From assembly GCA_902590775.1 (NCBI GenBank), contig CACIYC010000001.1, forward strand, positions 1 to 64,000: 64,000 nt of DNA, given 5' to 3'. The DNA is from an uncultured Prochlorococcus sp. (GTDB lineage Bacteria; Cyanobacteriota; Cyanobacteriia; PCC-6307; Cyanobiaceae). This document shows, piece after piece, positions 30,172 through 40,868 of this stretch. Position 1 is the first letter of the stretch; the number at the start of each line of letters is the position of its first letter. The position numbers and the translations under genes are program-made. The notes below the pieces were generated by a model. That model did no database searches. It saw only the letters and a list, made by a program, of their open reading frames with translations, and was not told where the DNA came from.

Positions 30172-31104
30172 TTATTTGGTAATAGCACCTCCACAGCTTG
30201 ATCCGTTTCCAGCTGTACATCCAAAACAATGTTCATCCACACAAATTTTAAGACCTTCAAAAATCACTTTGTCCTCAGCTAAGTCTTTTAATGTTTTAGG
30301 AAACAAAATACTTTTCATACCTAATTGTTGATTAAAATCACAATCAAAAATATTACCTTGCCAATCTACACTTATGGTATTTCTGCACATTACTGATTTT
30401 AAATTAGATGAATTGTGATTTTTCTTTAAAAGTGATTTATATTCCACTAGCTCATTTTTACTCTCTAGATAATTTGAAAATCTGTTAATAGGCATATTAG
30501 CTAGAACTAAAAGGTTATTGAATTGGATATTAAATCTACTTATTAATTCATGTTTATATTCTTTTTCTAATATGCTTTGAGATGGAGGTAAGTTAGGCCC
30601 TATAGGGTTATAAACCAGATCTAGTTTTAATTGACTAGAATTTTTTCCATATCCTAGTGCATTGAGTTGTTTTAGTACACGAATGCTTTTTTTGAAAACA
30701 TCCTTACCTCTTTGACTATCAACATTTTTCTCTTCATAACAAGGCAGTGAAGCAATAATATTTACCTTATGTTTCGCAAGATAATGTGCAAGATTCTCAT
30801 AACCAGGTTCAGTTAATATGGTTAGATTGCATCTATCAATAATATTTACTTTTAATTTTGAGACTTTTGCTATTAAGTCTGTAAACAGAGGATGCATCTC
30901 TGGAGCACCTCCTGTTAGATCAAGAGTTTTGATACCATAACGTTTGATAATCTTTGGTATAAGTTTCAAATTAGATTTATCCATCATTTCTGTTCTGATT
31001 GGACTAGCATCTACATGGCAATGTATGCAGGCTTGATTGCACTTGTATCCTAAATTCACTTGAAGAGTCGTAAGGCTCTCTCTATAAATTTCCGGAAAAT
31101 CCAT
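30172..31104 (-). CDS. arsS: Radical SAM protein, arsenosugar biosynthesis ArsS-like
   Basis: LQVNLGYKCNQACIHCHVDASPIRTEMM (CxxxCxxC), DLTGGAPEMHP, C-terminal GCTAGNGSSCGGAI. Confidence 0.88.
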   Translation of the reverse strand: MDFPEIYRESLTTLQVNLGYKCNQACIHCHVDASPIRTEMMDKSNLKLIPKIIKRYGIKTLDLTGGAPEMHPLFTDLIAKVSKLKVNIIDRCNLTILTEPGYENLAHYLAKHKVNIIASLPCYEEKNVDSQRGKDVFKKSIRVLKQLNALGYGKNSSQLKLDLVYNPIGPNLPPSQSILEKEYKHELISRFNIQFNNLLVLANMPINRFSNYLESKNELVEYKSLLKKNHNSSNLKSVMCRNTISVDWQGNIFDCDFNQQLGMKSILFPKTLKDLAEDKVIFEGLKICVDEHCFGCTAGNGSSCGGAITK

Positions 31105-31153
31105 ATTTGAGATATTTTTTATAATTTTAGCGAGATTAATAAGATTTTCCTTA

Positions 31154-32371
31154 TTATTTGATTTCTGACCTCATTCTGGATAGTTTCATTATCCATTGCA
31201 TATATTCTTGTGGACCGTTTTCCATAATTAAGTCAAAAGAAAGTGAATCTTCTATATCAGATATTCCCTCTAGACCGTCTTTCTTAAAGGAAGGCCTATA
31301 AACTTCGCCAAAACTACTATCTACAAATATTATTAGGTTATCTTTTTTATATATTTTCCCAAGTTGTTGTATTAGTGTTAGAAATCCTCTATCACTTCCA
31401 CCTCGAGACCATTTATTTGTTTGTATATTTTTACTTGAAGTAACTGTGTCACCCACTCCAATTAATAAAGGCATTTCTTCATTTGAAATATTTCTTTTGC
31501 ATAAAGATATTAGTTCTTTTATTGATTTAGGAGCATTTCTTACATTGAAATCCTCCCCTAAGGGACTTTTGCCATTTTTCTTTGAAATGTACTTATTTAT
31601 AAGAACTAATAATCCAGCTTCTTTTAGAGCTCCATTTATAATTAATTGAATATCAGTCGAGCCTATATCTTTTTCTGTAGAAAGTTTAAGCAACTCTAGT
31701 CCATTCTCTTTGCCAATATTTGGGGAAATATGTAAGTAAAATGAGTTTGTTAATCCATTTTTTTTAGCATCGTTCATTACCTTTTGCATTACTTCTAGCA
31801 TTTTTAACTGAAGTGTTCTTCTCTTACTAATATCATTTTGAGATTTTAGAAAAAGGTTATTTAGGTTTATGGCTGGAGAAAATCTTGTATCGCAGATTGC
31901 TTTTTCTAGTTGGCTATTTAGTTCAAAATCTGTTAAATCAGGAAATATTGACTCTATCTCTTTTTTTAATAGTCTTTTCATCCTATTTGGGGCCTCTTTA
32001 AGAAAGTTAACTTCTTCTTGAGTTACACCTAAAATTTCAGTATTACCAAATTTATCTTGATATTCAACCCCACAGGCGGCTAGGCCTGGTAGGAAATAGC
32101 CTTGATCCTTTGGGATGCTTTTTGAATGAAGAGCTTTCTCTATTATTCTATTAACCCCTCTCCTTCCCTCATGTTCTCCACATGTTAAAACAGAAAATTC
32201 ATCATTAAATTTCGACACGGATATTGCATACTCTTTATTAATTGTTCGTTTTAGTGGATCTTTAACTAGAGGAATGCATACACCATCAATATCTTGAACA
32301 ATTAGAAAGTCTTTAGAACTATTTATTTTTTTTAAATACTTTTCTAACTTATTGTGATTTAAATTTGCCAT
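31154..32371 (-). CDS. stpA: Glucosylglycerol-phosphate phosphatase StpA
   Basis: DFLIVQDIDGVCIPLVKDPL...LTCGEHEGRRGVNRIIEKA...; DxDGVC phosphatase motif and family-specific EGRRGVN stretch. Confidence 0.82.
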   Translation of the reverse strand: MANLNHNKLEKYLKKINSSKDFLIVQDIDGVCIPLVKDPLKRTINKEYAISVSKFNDEFSVLTCGEHEGRRGVNRIIEKALHSKSIPKDQGYFLPGLAACGVEYQDKFGNTEILGVTQEEVNFLKEAPNRMKRLLKKEIESIFPDLTDFELNSQLEKAICDTRFSPAINLNNLFLKSQNDISKRRTLQLKMLEVMQKVMNDAKKNGLTNSFYLHISPNIGKENGLELLKLSTEKDIGSTDIQLIINGALKEAGLLVLINKYISKKNGKSPLGEDFNVRNAPKSIKELISLCKRNISNEEMPLLIGVGDTVTSSKNIQTNKWSRGGSDRGFLTLIQQLGKIYKKDNLIIFVDSSFGEVYRPSFKKDGLEGISDIEDSLSFDLIMENGPQEYMQWIMKLSRMRSEIK

Positions 32372-32389
32372 GTTTGTTTATTTATATTT

Positions 32390-32415
32390 AAGCTTGCCAA
32401 AATGGCAGGCTTTTT
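32390..32415 (+). other. Terminator-like hairpin in the divergent stpA / 32481 intergenic
   Basis: AAGCTTGCCA-AAA-TGGCAGGCTT followed by TTT; 10-bp stem with one G.T pair. In the minus sense it is in the stpA 5' UTR. Confidence 0.6.
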
Positions 32416-32480
32416 ATATTATATAACAATTAGATGATAATAAATGTATTTTGCCTTTAAAGCTAATTTGTTATTAAAAA

Positions 32481-34004
32481 ATGGAAAATAATTTCTTTTC
32501 TCAGGTCTTTGATAAAGCTTCAATAGCCAGAAGATTGAAGGAGTTAGACAATGGGAAGGTTGGTTTCTATAGTGTTGGTTTGTATCCAGCTTCTTTAGCT
32601 TATAATTGCGCATTACATACTAAACATAATAATTTACTTTTAGCACCACGCCAAGGAAGAGATCTTTTAGGTGCATTTTCAGAAGATTTGCTGTCAGATC
32701 TAGACCCTGATTGTCTTGAAAAGATGAGAAATATGTCTTGTTTTGCCTATGAAGGAGAAAAAATTAATTATACATTGTCGGATTTGATAAAAATTTGCGA
32801 GGTAGTTGTTTTAAGTTCTAATAGCAATCATATAGAAGGAGACTTGGAGGAAGCTTTGCGCTTACGTTCTATTCTAAAAAGAGATAATGTTTTATTTGCA
32901 TGTTTAGTTGGTTCATTTACTTATGATAAATGCTCTGAAGAACCATTACTTTTATGCCAGAAATTTTCAAATTTGGCTTTTTTTTCAGGTTTTCATAGAC
33001 ATGGAGCTTTAAGAAATCCTTTAGATAGTTTTACAGCTAATTTTTGTCATCCAGATCCTCTTAATGCATTATTGGGTTCTCGTTTGCTTGATAAACTTTC
33101 TCCAAATATTCAAGTCTCAGCAGGCGTTCATAATTTGGAAGGCCAGTATATTAAAGCTGCCAAAAATGTTTCTTCAATATTTGCAGGTTTTGCTCATACT
33201 TTTCATCGTGATAATCCTGGATTATTGCCAACACTTTTGACCTTATTATTTAATCAATGCTTGGATCAAGCAGCAATTGTATCAATGTCTAGAGCTCAGG
33301 AAAACTATAATTCTTCTAATGCTTCTCTTCCACTTACTGAAATTGGTTACGGTGTTCAGAGAATTGAAGCAGCACTTTCAAAAGATGGAGCTTTGCATAA
33401 AGTAAGAGATCATACTTTTACTCAATTAACTGCAATGGTTGCAGATGTAAAAGGAAGTATGATGTTACCAGTTAGTGGACAGCCTACGCGTAATTTTCAA
33501 GTTGGACAAATACTTGCGAAAAAAATCTCAATTTTAGGAAGGTGCCCTTGCAATTTAGGAGAATTAATTAGTTGGAGTAGTAGTGAAGGTTTATCTCAAG
33601 GTGCTTTAGAAGGTATAAACTCTTTAAAATATTGGCCAGATATTGTTAGAAAGTATTGCATTACTTATCAAGATTCATCGATGATCAATTTGCTATATAT
33701 GTCTATATTTGCTAATAGTGAAATTAAAAAAGATGTTTATAAAACTCTTACAGATAGTCGTAAACTCACAAGATTTTGTCAAGAGTCTGTTAGACCGGAC
33801 TCCTCCTTTCATATGAGGGAATTATTAAATAATATTGATAATAATGAGATCATTAATTATCTTTCAGAATCTATTTATAATAGTTCTTTTGATTTACAGA
33901 AACTTGAAAATACCATTTATTCTAAAAATAATACTCTTGAAGTTAATGCTAGTTCTGATTATGATGGACTAAAGAAGATATTTTACGATCATTTTGTAAG
34001 TTAA
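32481..34004 (+). CDS. Hypothetical protein with dehydrogenase-like (6PGDH/GpsA-type) features
   Basis: 507 aa; VGLYPASLAYNCALHTKHNNLLLAPRQGRDLLGAF, EVVVLSSNSNHIEGDLEEAL suggest a nucleotide-binding N-domain; helical C-domain. Assignment is weak. Confidence 0.6.
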   Translation: MENNFFSQVFDKASIARRLKELDNGKVGFYSVGLYPASLAYNCALHTKHNNLLLAPRQGRDLLGAFSEDLLSDLDPDCLEKMRNMSCFAYEGEKINYTLSDLIKICEVVVLSSNSNHIEGDLEEALRLRSILKRDNVLFACLVGSFTYDKCSEEPLLLCQKFSNLAFFSGFHRHGALRNPLDSFTANFCHPDPLNALLGSRLLDKLSPNIQVSAGVHNLEGQYIKAAKNVSSIFAGFAHTFHRDNPGLLPTLLTLLFNQCLDQAAIVSMSRAQENYNSSNASLPLTEIGYGVQRIEAALSKDGALHKVRDHTFTQLTAMVADVKGSMMLPVSGQPTRNFQVGQILAKKISILGRCPCNLGELISWSSSEGLSQGALEGINSLKYWPDIVRKYCITYQDSSMINLLYMSIFANSEIKKDVYKTLTDSRKLTRFCQESVRPDSSFHMRELLNNIDNNEIINYLSESIYNSSFDLQKLENTIYSKNNTLEVNASSDYDGLKKIFYDHFVS

Positions 34005-34025
34005 TCTTTAATAAAAATTATAAGT

Positions 34026-35153
34026 ATGTATAATGTGACTTATCTTACAAATATTGCTTCGGCATTTGTTAAAGATGCAACTTATTTTAAGATAGAACAA
34101 TTGAATAAAGGTTTTATTAATAAAACCTTTATTGTTAGGCCAAGTAAAATCCAAGATCTAAATCCATTTATTTTACAGCGTATAAATCCTGTAATCTTTG
34201 CTAAACCTATAGCGTTATTTAATAATTATCAGTTAATTCATGAATCAATAAATAATAAGGTAATATCTTCTTCCTTAGATACATATCGTGATTTCTTTTT
34301 ACCAAGTCTTTTGCCTAATATCTATACTAAAAAGCCTTTTATTGTAATCGAAGATTACTATTGGAGGGCTCTTCAATATGTTCCATCTTCGATTAACTAT
34401 GATATTATTAAAGAGCCTGATCAGGTAAATAAGCTTCTTAAGCACTTAGCAACATTCCACCTTTTAACTTCTCAAGTAGATTTAGATAAATTTTCTGTGC
34501 CAATTAATAATTTTCATAATACTCCTTTTTATTTAAAAGAGTATTATAGTTTTATTAATTGTAATTTATTAGAAAATATTGACTTTAGTGATTATCAATC
34601 AAATCTTAATTATATTTTTAATTATATAGATAATAATAAAAGTGAAGCCCATCTATTGGATGATCCAATTCGCAAAAACTCCTTATTATTAGGAGTTATC
34701 CATGGAGATCCTAAAGCAAGTAATTTCTTATTTGATAGCACAGGAAATAATGTTTTATCGCTTATAGATTTTGATACTTGTTCTTCTGGAATAATTTTAT
34801 ATGACATTGCAGACTGTATTAGATCTACTTGTAATCCTTTAGGGGAAGAACCAGATGAAATAAATGATGTATATTTTAGTCTTGAATTTTATGAAGAAGC
34901 TCTTAAGGGCTATTTCTCTGTTTCAAATTGTATTTTATCGGAAATTGATGTTACTTACTTACCCTTATGTCTAAGAAGCGTTACTTTTGAATTGGCAATA
35001 AGATTTTTTACTGATTTTTTAAAAGGTAATCTTTATTTTAGCGTAAATCATGATTTACAGAATCTCTATAGGGCTAGAGTTCAATTAAGATTACTTGAAA
35101 GTATAAAATCACAATGGAATGATATTATTTCATTAACCAATAAAATAATGTAG
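34026..35153 (+). CDS. APH-family phosphotransferase (small-molecule kinase)
   Basis: GFINKTFIVRP, HGDPKASNFLFD, SLIDFDTCSSGIILYDIADCIR motifs. Confidence 0.88.
   Translation: MYNVTYLTNIASAFVKDATYFKIEQLNKGFINKTFIVRPSKIQDLNPFILQRINPVIFAKPIALFNNYQLIHESINNKVISSSLDTYRDFFLPSLLPNIYTKKPFIVIEDYYWRALQYVPSSINYDIIKEPDQVNKLLKHLATFHLLTSQVDLDKFSVPINNFHNTPFYLKEYYSFINCNLLENIDFSDYQSNLNYIFNYIDNNKSEAHLLDDPIRKNSLLLGVIHGDPKASNFLFDSTGNNVLSLIDFDTCSSGIILYDIADCIRSTCNPLGEEPDEINDVYFSLEFYEEALKGYFSVSNCILSEIDVTYLPLCLRSVTFELAIRFFTDFLKGNLYFSVNHDLQNLYRARVQLRLLESIKSQWNDIISLTNKIM
34104..34133. repeat. Perfect 30-bp palindrome inside a CDS
   Basis: AATAAAGGTTTTATTAATAAAACCTTTATT; all 15 base pairs checked position by position, no spacer. 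Confidence 0.95.
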
Positions 35154-35267
35154 ATTTTAATTTTACAATTATTATTATTCTGGAATTTTGTTGAACCATA
35201 CTTCAAATATATGCAAAATCGTTTTTTTCCATTACCTTTATTATGAATAATATTTAGATTTTCGCAG

Positions 35268-35966
35268 GTGGCAAAGGAATTAACGCATCGAGGAGATGAA
35301 TTAAAGGACCTTGGCTGGTCTAGTCATGATGAAGTTCGATATATCGAATTATGGGATTATAGGCAGCGTTGGGGAGCAATTAATTTAGAGAGAGAGGACC
35401 GCCTTTTTTTGCGAAAAGTTGAAGCATCTCTCCCTGAGGTCAAGTCTTCTAAGACCAGTATAAAAAAACCACTTAAAGAAAAATCATATTACTGCAGAAT
35501 TTTGTTTTTCTTGCAAGAAATGTTAGAAGCAGAAAAATCTTTTTCAGCTTCTCCTAATTCAAAGGGAATATGGTCTATTTTGCTAGAGGAGGAGTTGAGA
35601 ACACTAGATTATTTTCAACCGGTTTTAGGTTTGCCTGATACCTTGAAATCCAAATTATTAATTCCTTTTAGAGAGAATATAATTAATTCTTTGAAAAAAA
35701 AATTTAATAATAATATAAAAATATTTGATTTTGATTTTGATAAGTCCCTTTCAACTTGCGATTCAATTCAAAGTAGAAATTGGAAACCTCTCAGAGACGG
35801 TATATCAGAAGAAGCAAAAGATTATCCAGTATTAGATTCTGAAATTGTAGAAGAGTGTCGTTCTTTAATTCGCAAAGAAATTGTTCCTTTGATTAGAAAC
35901 TCTTTCCCCTCTTTATCTGATCTTGAAAAAGACAACCCTCCTGACGATTGGATTCCAGATTCCTAA
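35268..35966 (+). CDS. Conserved hypothetical protein (GTG start)
   Basis: 232-aa ORF preceding metY. Confidence 0.75.
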   Translation: MAKELTHRGDELKDLGWSSHDEVRYIELWDYRQRWGAINLEREDRLFLRKVEASLPEVKSSKTSIKKPLKEKSYYCRILFFLQEMLEAEKSFSASPNSKGIWSILLEEELRTLDYFQPVLGLPDTLKSKLLIPFRENIINSLKKKFNNNIKIFDFDFDKSLSTCDSIQSRNWKPLRDGISEEAKDYPVLDSEIVEECRSLIRKEIVPLIRNSFPSLSDLEKDNPPDDWIPDS

Positions 35967-36001
35967 TCTTGAGCTAGAAATATAAGTAGACAATTCATTA
36001 A

Positions 36002-37333
<1,332 letters not shown>

Positions 37334-37350
37334 CTAATAGGAGAAGTTTT

Positions 37351-38247
37351 ATGGCTCTAATCCTTCCGCGTGGTTATCACAAGATCTCTGCAGTGGAGAG
37401 AAATCATATTTCTTGGATTGAGCCTGAACTTGCCAAGAGACAGGATATAAGACCTTTGAGAATTGGCATATTAAATATTATGCCTTTAGGAAAACAATAT
37501 GAATTTAATCTTCTTCATCCACTTGGGCTTTCACCACTACAAATTGAACCAATTTGGATTAGATTAAGTTCACATAGCTATAAAACATGGGATTTAGATC
37601 ACTTGTCTAAGCATTATGTTGGCTGGGAAGAAGCTATGTCCCCAATGCCTTTGGATGGCCTAATTATAACGGGAGCTCCTGTTGAACATTTACCTTTTGA
37701 AGAAGTTAATTATTGGAATGAATTGGTTAAATTAGTAAATGAAGCAAGAACAAGTTGTGCTAGCACTTTGGGCCTTTGTTGGGCTGGTTTTGCCCTGGCA
37801 TATTTAGCAGGCGTCAAAAAAACCTTATTCAAAAAAAAGTTGTTTGGGGTATACCCAATGAAGAGTCTTGTTCCTGCTCATCCAATAATGGGTACCCAAG
37901 ATGACATATTTTATTGCCCGCAGAGTAGACATGCAGGATTACCTGATGAATCAATGGAAGAAGCACAAAGACAAGGAATTATTAGGTTGTTATCATATGG
38001 GGAAAAAGTTGGATATACAATTTTTGAGACTACTGATCAGCGACAACTTATGCATTTAGGCCACCCTGAATATAATGTTGCAAGAATAGTTTCTGAAATG
38101 GAAAGAGATAAGGCTAGAGGTGATGTAATGCCTCCAGAAAATTTTAAATATCAAAACCCTGAAACAGCATGGAGATCACATCGTAATTTAATGTTTCAAC
38201 AATGGCTTTGGTTTTGTTATCAAAGAGTAAGTTTGAAAAATAATTAA
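37351..38247 (+). CDS. metA: Homoserine O-acyltransferase MetA
   Basis: RPLRIGILNIMPLGKQYEFNLLHPLG...GLIITGAPVEHLPFEEVNYW...LGLCWAGFA. Confidence 0.94.
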   Translation: MALILPRGYHKISAVERNHISWIEPELAKRQDIRPLRIGILNIMPLGKQYEFNLLHPLGLSPLQIEPIWIRLSSHSYKTWDLDHLSKHYVGWEEAMSPMPLDGLIITGAPVEHLPFEEVNYWNELVKLVNEARTSCASTLGLCWAGFALAYLAGVKKTLFKKKLFGVYPMKSLVPAHPIMGTQDDIFYCPQSRHAGLPDESMEEAQRQGIIRLLSYGEKVGYTIFETTDQRQLMHLGHPEYNVARIVSEMERDKARGDVMPPENFKYQNPETAWRSHRNLMFQQWLWFCYQRVSLKNN

Positions 38248-38266
38248 AAAATAAATATTAGATTAA

Positions 38267-38827
38267 TTGGAAAATAACCCATTTATCTTAATACCTGGAT
38301 GGGTAGAAAAAACAAAAGCAATTCAATTATCTAATCAATTATTATCAGAGGTAAATTGGGAGCAACCTAAGGTGAAAATATTTGGCAAGTCATACTTAGT
38401 TCCTCGATTAACAGCATTTTTAGCAAGTAAAGAAATTAATTATAGTTATAGTGGAGTCAAACATATTGGTAAAGGTTGGCCAGATTGGTTTATACCATTA
38501 TTAGAGAAAGTTAAACATTTTTGTAAAACAGACTATAACGGATGCTTATTAAACTTGTATAGAAATGGGAATGATTGTATGGGATGGCATGCAGACAATG
38601 AGAAAGAATTAGATCTAGAAAAAAAGATTGCTTCATTATCATTAGGAGCTACAAGAGATTTTTATTTTAGGAATATAGTTAACTTAAAAAAAGAGTGTTT
38701 TTCTATTTCTAATGGTGATCTTTTGATTATGGAACCAGGATGTCAAGAAACCTGGGTTCACTCTCTACCTAGAAGGAAAATGGTTAATGAATTGAGGATA
38801 AATTTAACTTTCCGACGATATATATAA
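38267..38827 (+). CDS. alkB: AlkB-like 2-oxoglutarate/Fe(II) dioxygenase
   Basis: NLYRNGNDCMGWHADNEKEL...SLGATRDFYFR...LLIMEPGCQETWVHSLPRR. Confidence 0.92.
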   Translation: MENNPFILIPGWVEKTKAIQLSNQLLSEVNWEQPKVKIFGKSYLVPRLTAFLASKEINYSYSGVKHIGKGWPDWFIPLLEKVKHFCKTDYNGCLLNLYRNGNDCMGWHADNEKELDLEKKIASLSLGATRDFYFRNIVNLKKECFSISNGDLLIMEPGCQETWVHSLPRRKMVNELRINLTFRRYI

Positions 38828-38858
38828 GTAAATTAAACTAACAAAGAGAATTCATATT

Positions 38859-39128
38859 CTAACTACCTTCTAATGAATCGTTAGAAGGCTTTTCTGCTGC
38901 AGCTGCATCTGCTGCTGCCTTAGCTTTAGCTGCTGCTTCTTCTTCAGCAGCTTTGGTAGCTGCAAGTGCCTGAGCTTTAGCTGCTGCTGCTGCTGCTTTC
39001 TTTTTGTCGGCTGCAGCCTTTGAATTGTGGAGCTTAAGGGTTTTGCTGTCTAAAAACTTTAATGCAGTTATTAGAATTGGAACGTGAGCAATTCCCCCGG
39101 CAAGAACTACTGCTTGACTGTATGCCAT
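38859..39128 (-). CDS. Small Ala/Lys/Glu-rich protein with N-terminal hydrophobic segment
   Basis: MAYSQAVVLAGGIAHVPILITALKF... then AAADKKKAAAAAAKAQALAATKAAEEEAAAKAKAAADAAAAEK. Confidence 0.65.
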   Translation of the reverse strand: MAYSQAVVLAGGIAHVPILITALKFLDSKTLKLHNSKAAADKKKAAAAAAKAQALAATKAAEEEAAAKAKAAADAAAAEKPSNDSLEGS

Positions 39129-39274
39129 TTGGTTACATATAGCTGTATCCTATTTTTACATTTTTACGTCTCCATTTGAATAGTTGGTTATGTATTGTCT
39201 TATTCATTCTGAATGTAATTAATATAAAGCTGTTCTTTATACTTATGAATCTCCTTCCAAGTTGATCAATTTGA

Positions 39275-40837
39275 TTAGCCATGTGATGGCTCTTGGCCTC
39301 CAAGTCTATCAAAAAGATCTAGGCTTTCCTTATTCAAACCAATCACGTCAACCTTTGAGCCTCCATTACTAAGTTTTCTTATTATTTGATCTAGAGCTGC
39401 AACTCCACTTTGATCCCATATATGGGCTTTAGACATGTCTATAGTTATTTTATTAGGATGATTATGAATATCAAACCCTTGTAGAAAATATATTTTGCTT
39501 ACGAAAAATAATTGTCCAGTGACCTCATATCTTATTTCTTCATTAGTTATATTTATAGCTTGAACTTTTATAACCTTTGCTACTTTTCTGCTAAATAATA
39601 TTCCTGCTAATGCAACTCCTGCAATAACCCCTAGGGCAAGATTATGCGGTGTAGTTAACATTGTGACAAAGAAAGTCATTAGCATCACTGCAGTATCACT
39701 CCTTGGAATTTTGGATATATTTTTTAATCCCTTGATATCTGCTGTGCTAATTGCTATGGAAATCATTACTGCAATTAAAGCAGCCATTGGAATTTGTTCT
39801 AACCATTTTTTACCTAATAGAACTATTATTAAAAGGCTTATTCCAGAGGAAAAAGTAGAAAGTCTTGTTTTGCCTCCATTTTCTGTATTCATAACTGATT
39901 GCCCAACTAAAGCGCATCCTGCCATCCCACCAAATAATGAAGAAACTATATTTGAAATACCTTGACCCCTTGCTTCTTTATTCTTATTTGAATTTGTATC
40001 TGTTATATCATCAAGTATATCTTGAGTAAGGAATGTTTCCATTAGGCCAACTAAAGATATTGCCAAGGCTGTTGGTAGGACAATTCCGAAAGTTTCTAAG
40101 TTGAAAGGTACTTTGCCATCAGTTATAGAACCGAAAGGAAGTGTTAAGGTAGGTAAACCTTCTGGTAAGCCGCCACTTACACTTAATTCTTTTACTGTAG
40201 GTATATCAAAATTAAGCCAAATAGATATTATTGTGATGACTAAAATTGCTACTAATTGTGATGGAATAAGACGAGTTATTCTTGGTAGCCCATAGATGAT
40301 AAATAAACCCAATATTATTAATAACCAAACGATTGGATATTGAATTCCTTTTAAGATAGTTTCTTCACCATAATGAAAATTTATTCCCATTTGTGGTAGT
40401 TGTGCTTGGAAAATCAATAAAGCTAAAGCATTCACAAAACCACTTAATACTCCGGTTGGCACAAATCTCATTTGATATGCCAGACGTAAATAACCCCAAA
40501 TAATTTGAAAAACTCCTGTTAATAGGCCAGCAGCAATTAGGTATGAAACTCCAAGCCCTTCCCCCTGAGAATTCCCAGTTGCGACAAGCCCAGTCATCAA
40601 AAGAGCAGTTGAGCCTGTAGCAGAGGTGATCATTCCCATTCTTCCTCCTACCAGTGCAATTGTTATGGAGAGACAGAATGCACCGTACAAGCCAACCTGA
40701 GGATCTACGCCTGCTATACCTGAGAAAGCAATAGCCTCAGGTATCATTGCAAATGCAACAACTAGACCAGATAAAATGTCATTTCTGGGATTAGCAAACC
40801 ATTCCTGAAAAAAAGATGATTGAGTTTTGCTAAGCAT
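39275..40837 (-). CDS. SulP-family anion transporter with C-terminal STAS domain
   Basis: [36 protein letters not shown]...; STAS ([26 protein letters not shown]). Confidence 0.92.
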   Translation of the reverse strand: MLSKTQSSFFQEWFANPRNDILSGLVVAFAMIPEAIAFSGIAGVDPQVGLYGAFCLSITIALVGGRMGMITSATGSTALLMTGLVATGNSQGEGLGVSYLIAAGLLTGVFQIIWGYLRLAYQMRFVPTGVLSGFVNALALLIFQAQLPQMGINFHYGEETILKGIQYPIVWLLIILGLFIIYGLPRITRLIPSQLVAILVITIISIWLNFDIPTVKELSVSGGLPEGLPTLTLPFGSITDGKVPFNLETFGIVLPTALAISLVGLMETFLTQDILDDITDTNSNKNKEARGQGISNIVSSLFGGMAGCALVGQSVMNTENGGKTRLSTFSSGISLLIIVLLGKKWLEQIPMAALIAVMISIAISTADIKGLKNISKIPRSDTAVMLMTFFVTMLTTPHNLALGVIAGVALAGILFSRKVAKVIKVQAINITNEEIRYEVTGQLFFVSKIYFLQGFDIHNHPNKITIDMSKAHIWDQSGVAALDQIIRKLSNGGSKVDVIGLNKESLDLFDRLGGQEPSHG

Positions 40838-40868
40838 CGATTAATAAACTTCCTTCGGAGACCGTATA

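Noticed and set aside
38880-39010. GCTGCTGC trinucleotide tract as a possible phase-variable repeat
   Set aside because: Triplet unit in a coding region changes length in frame only, so it is not an on/off phase switch; kept only as a protein-composition observation.
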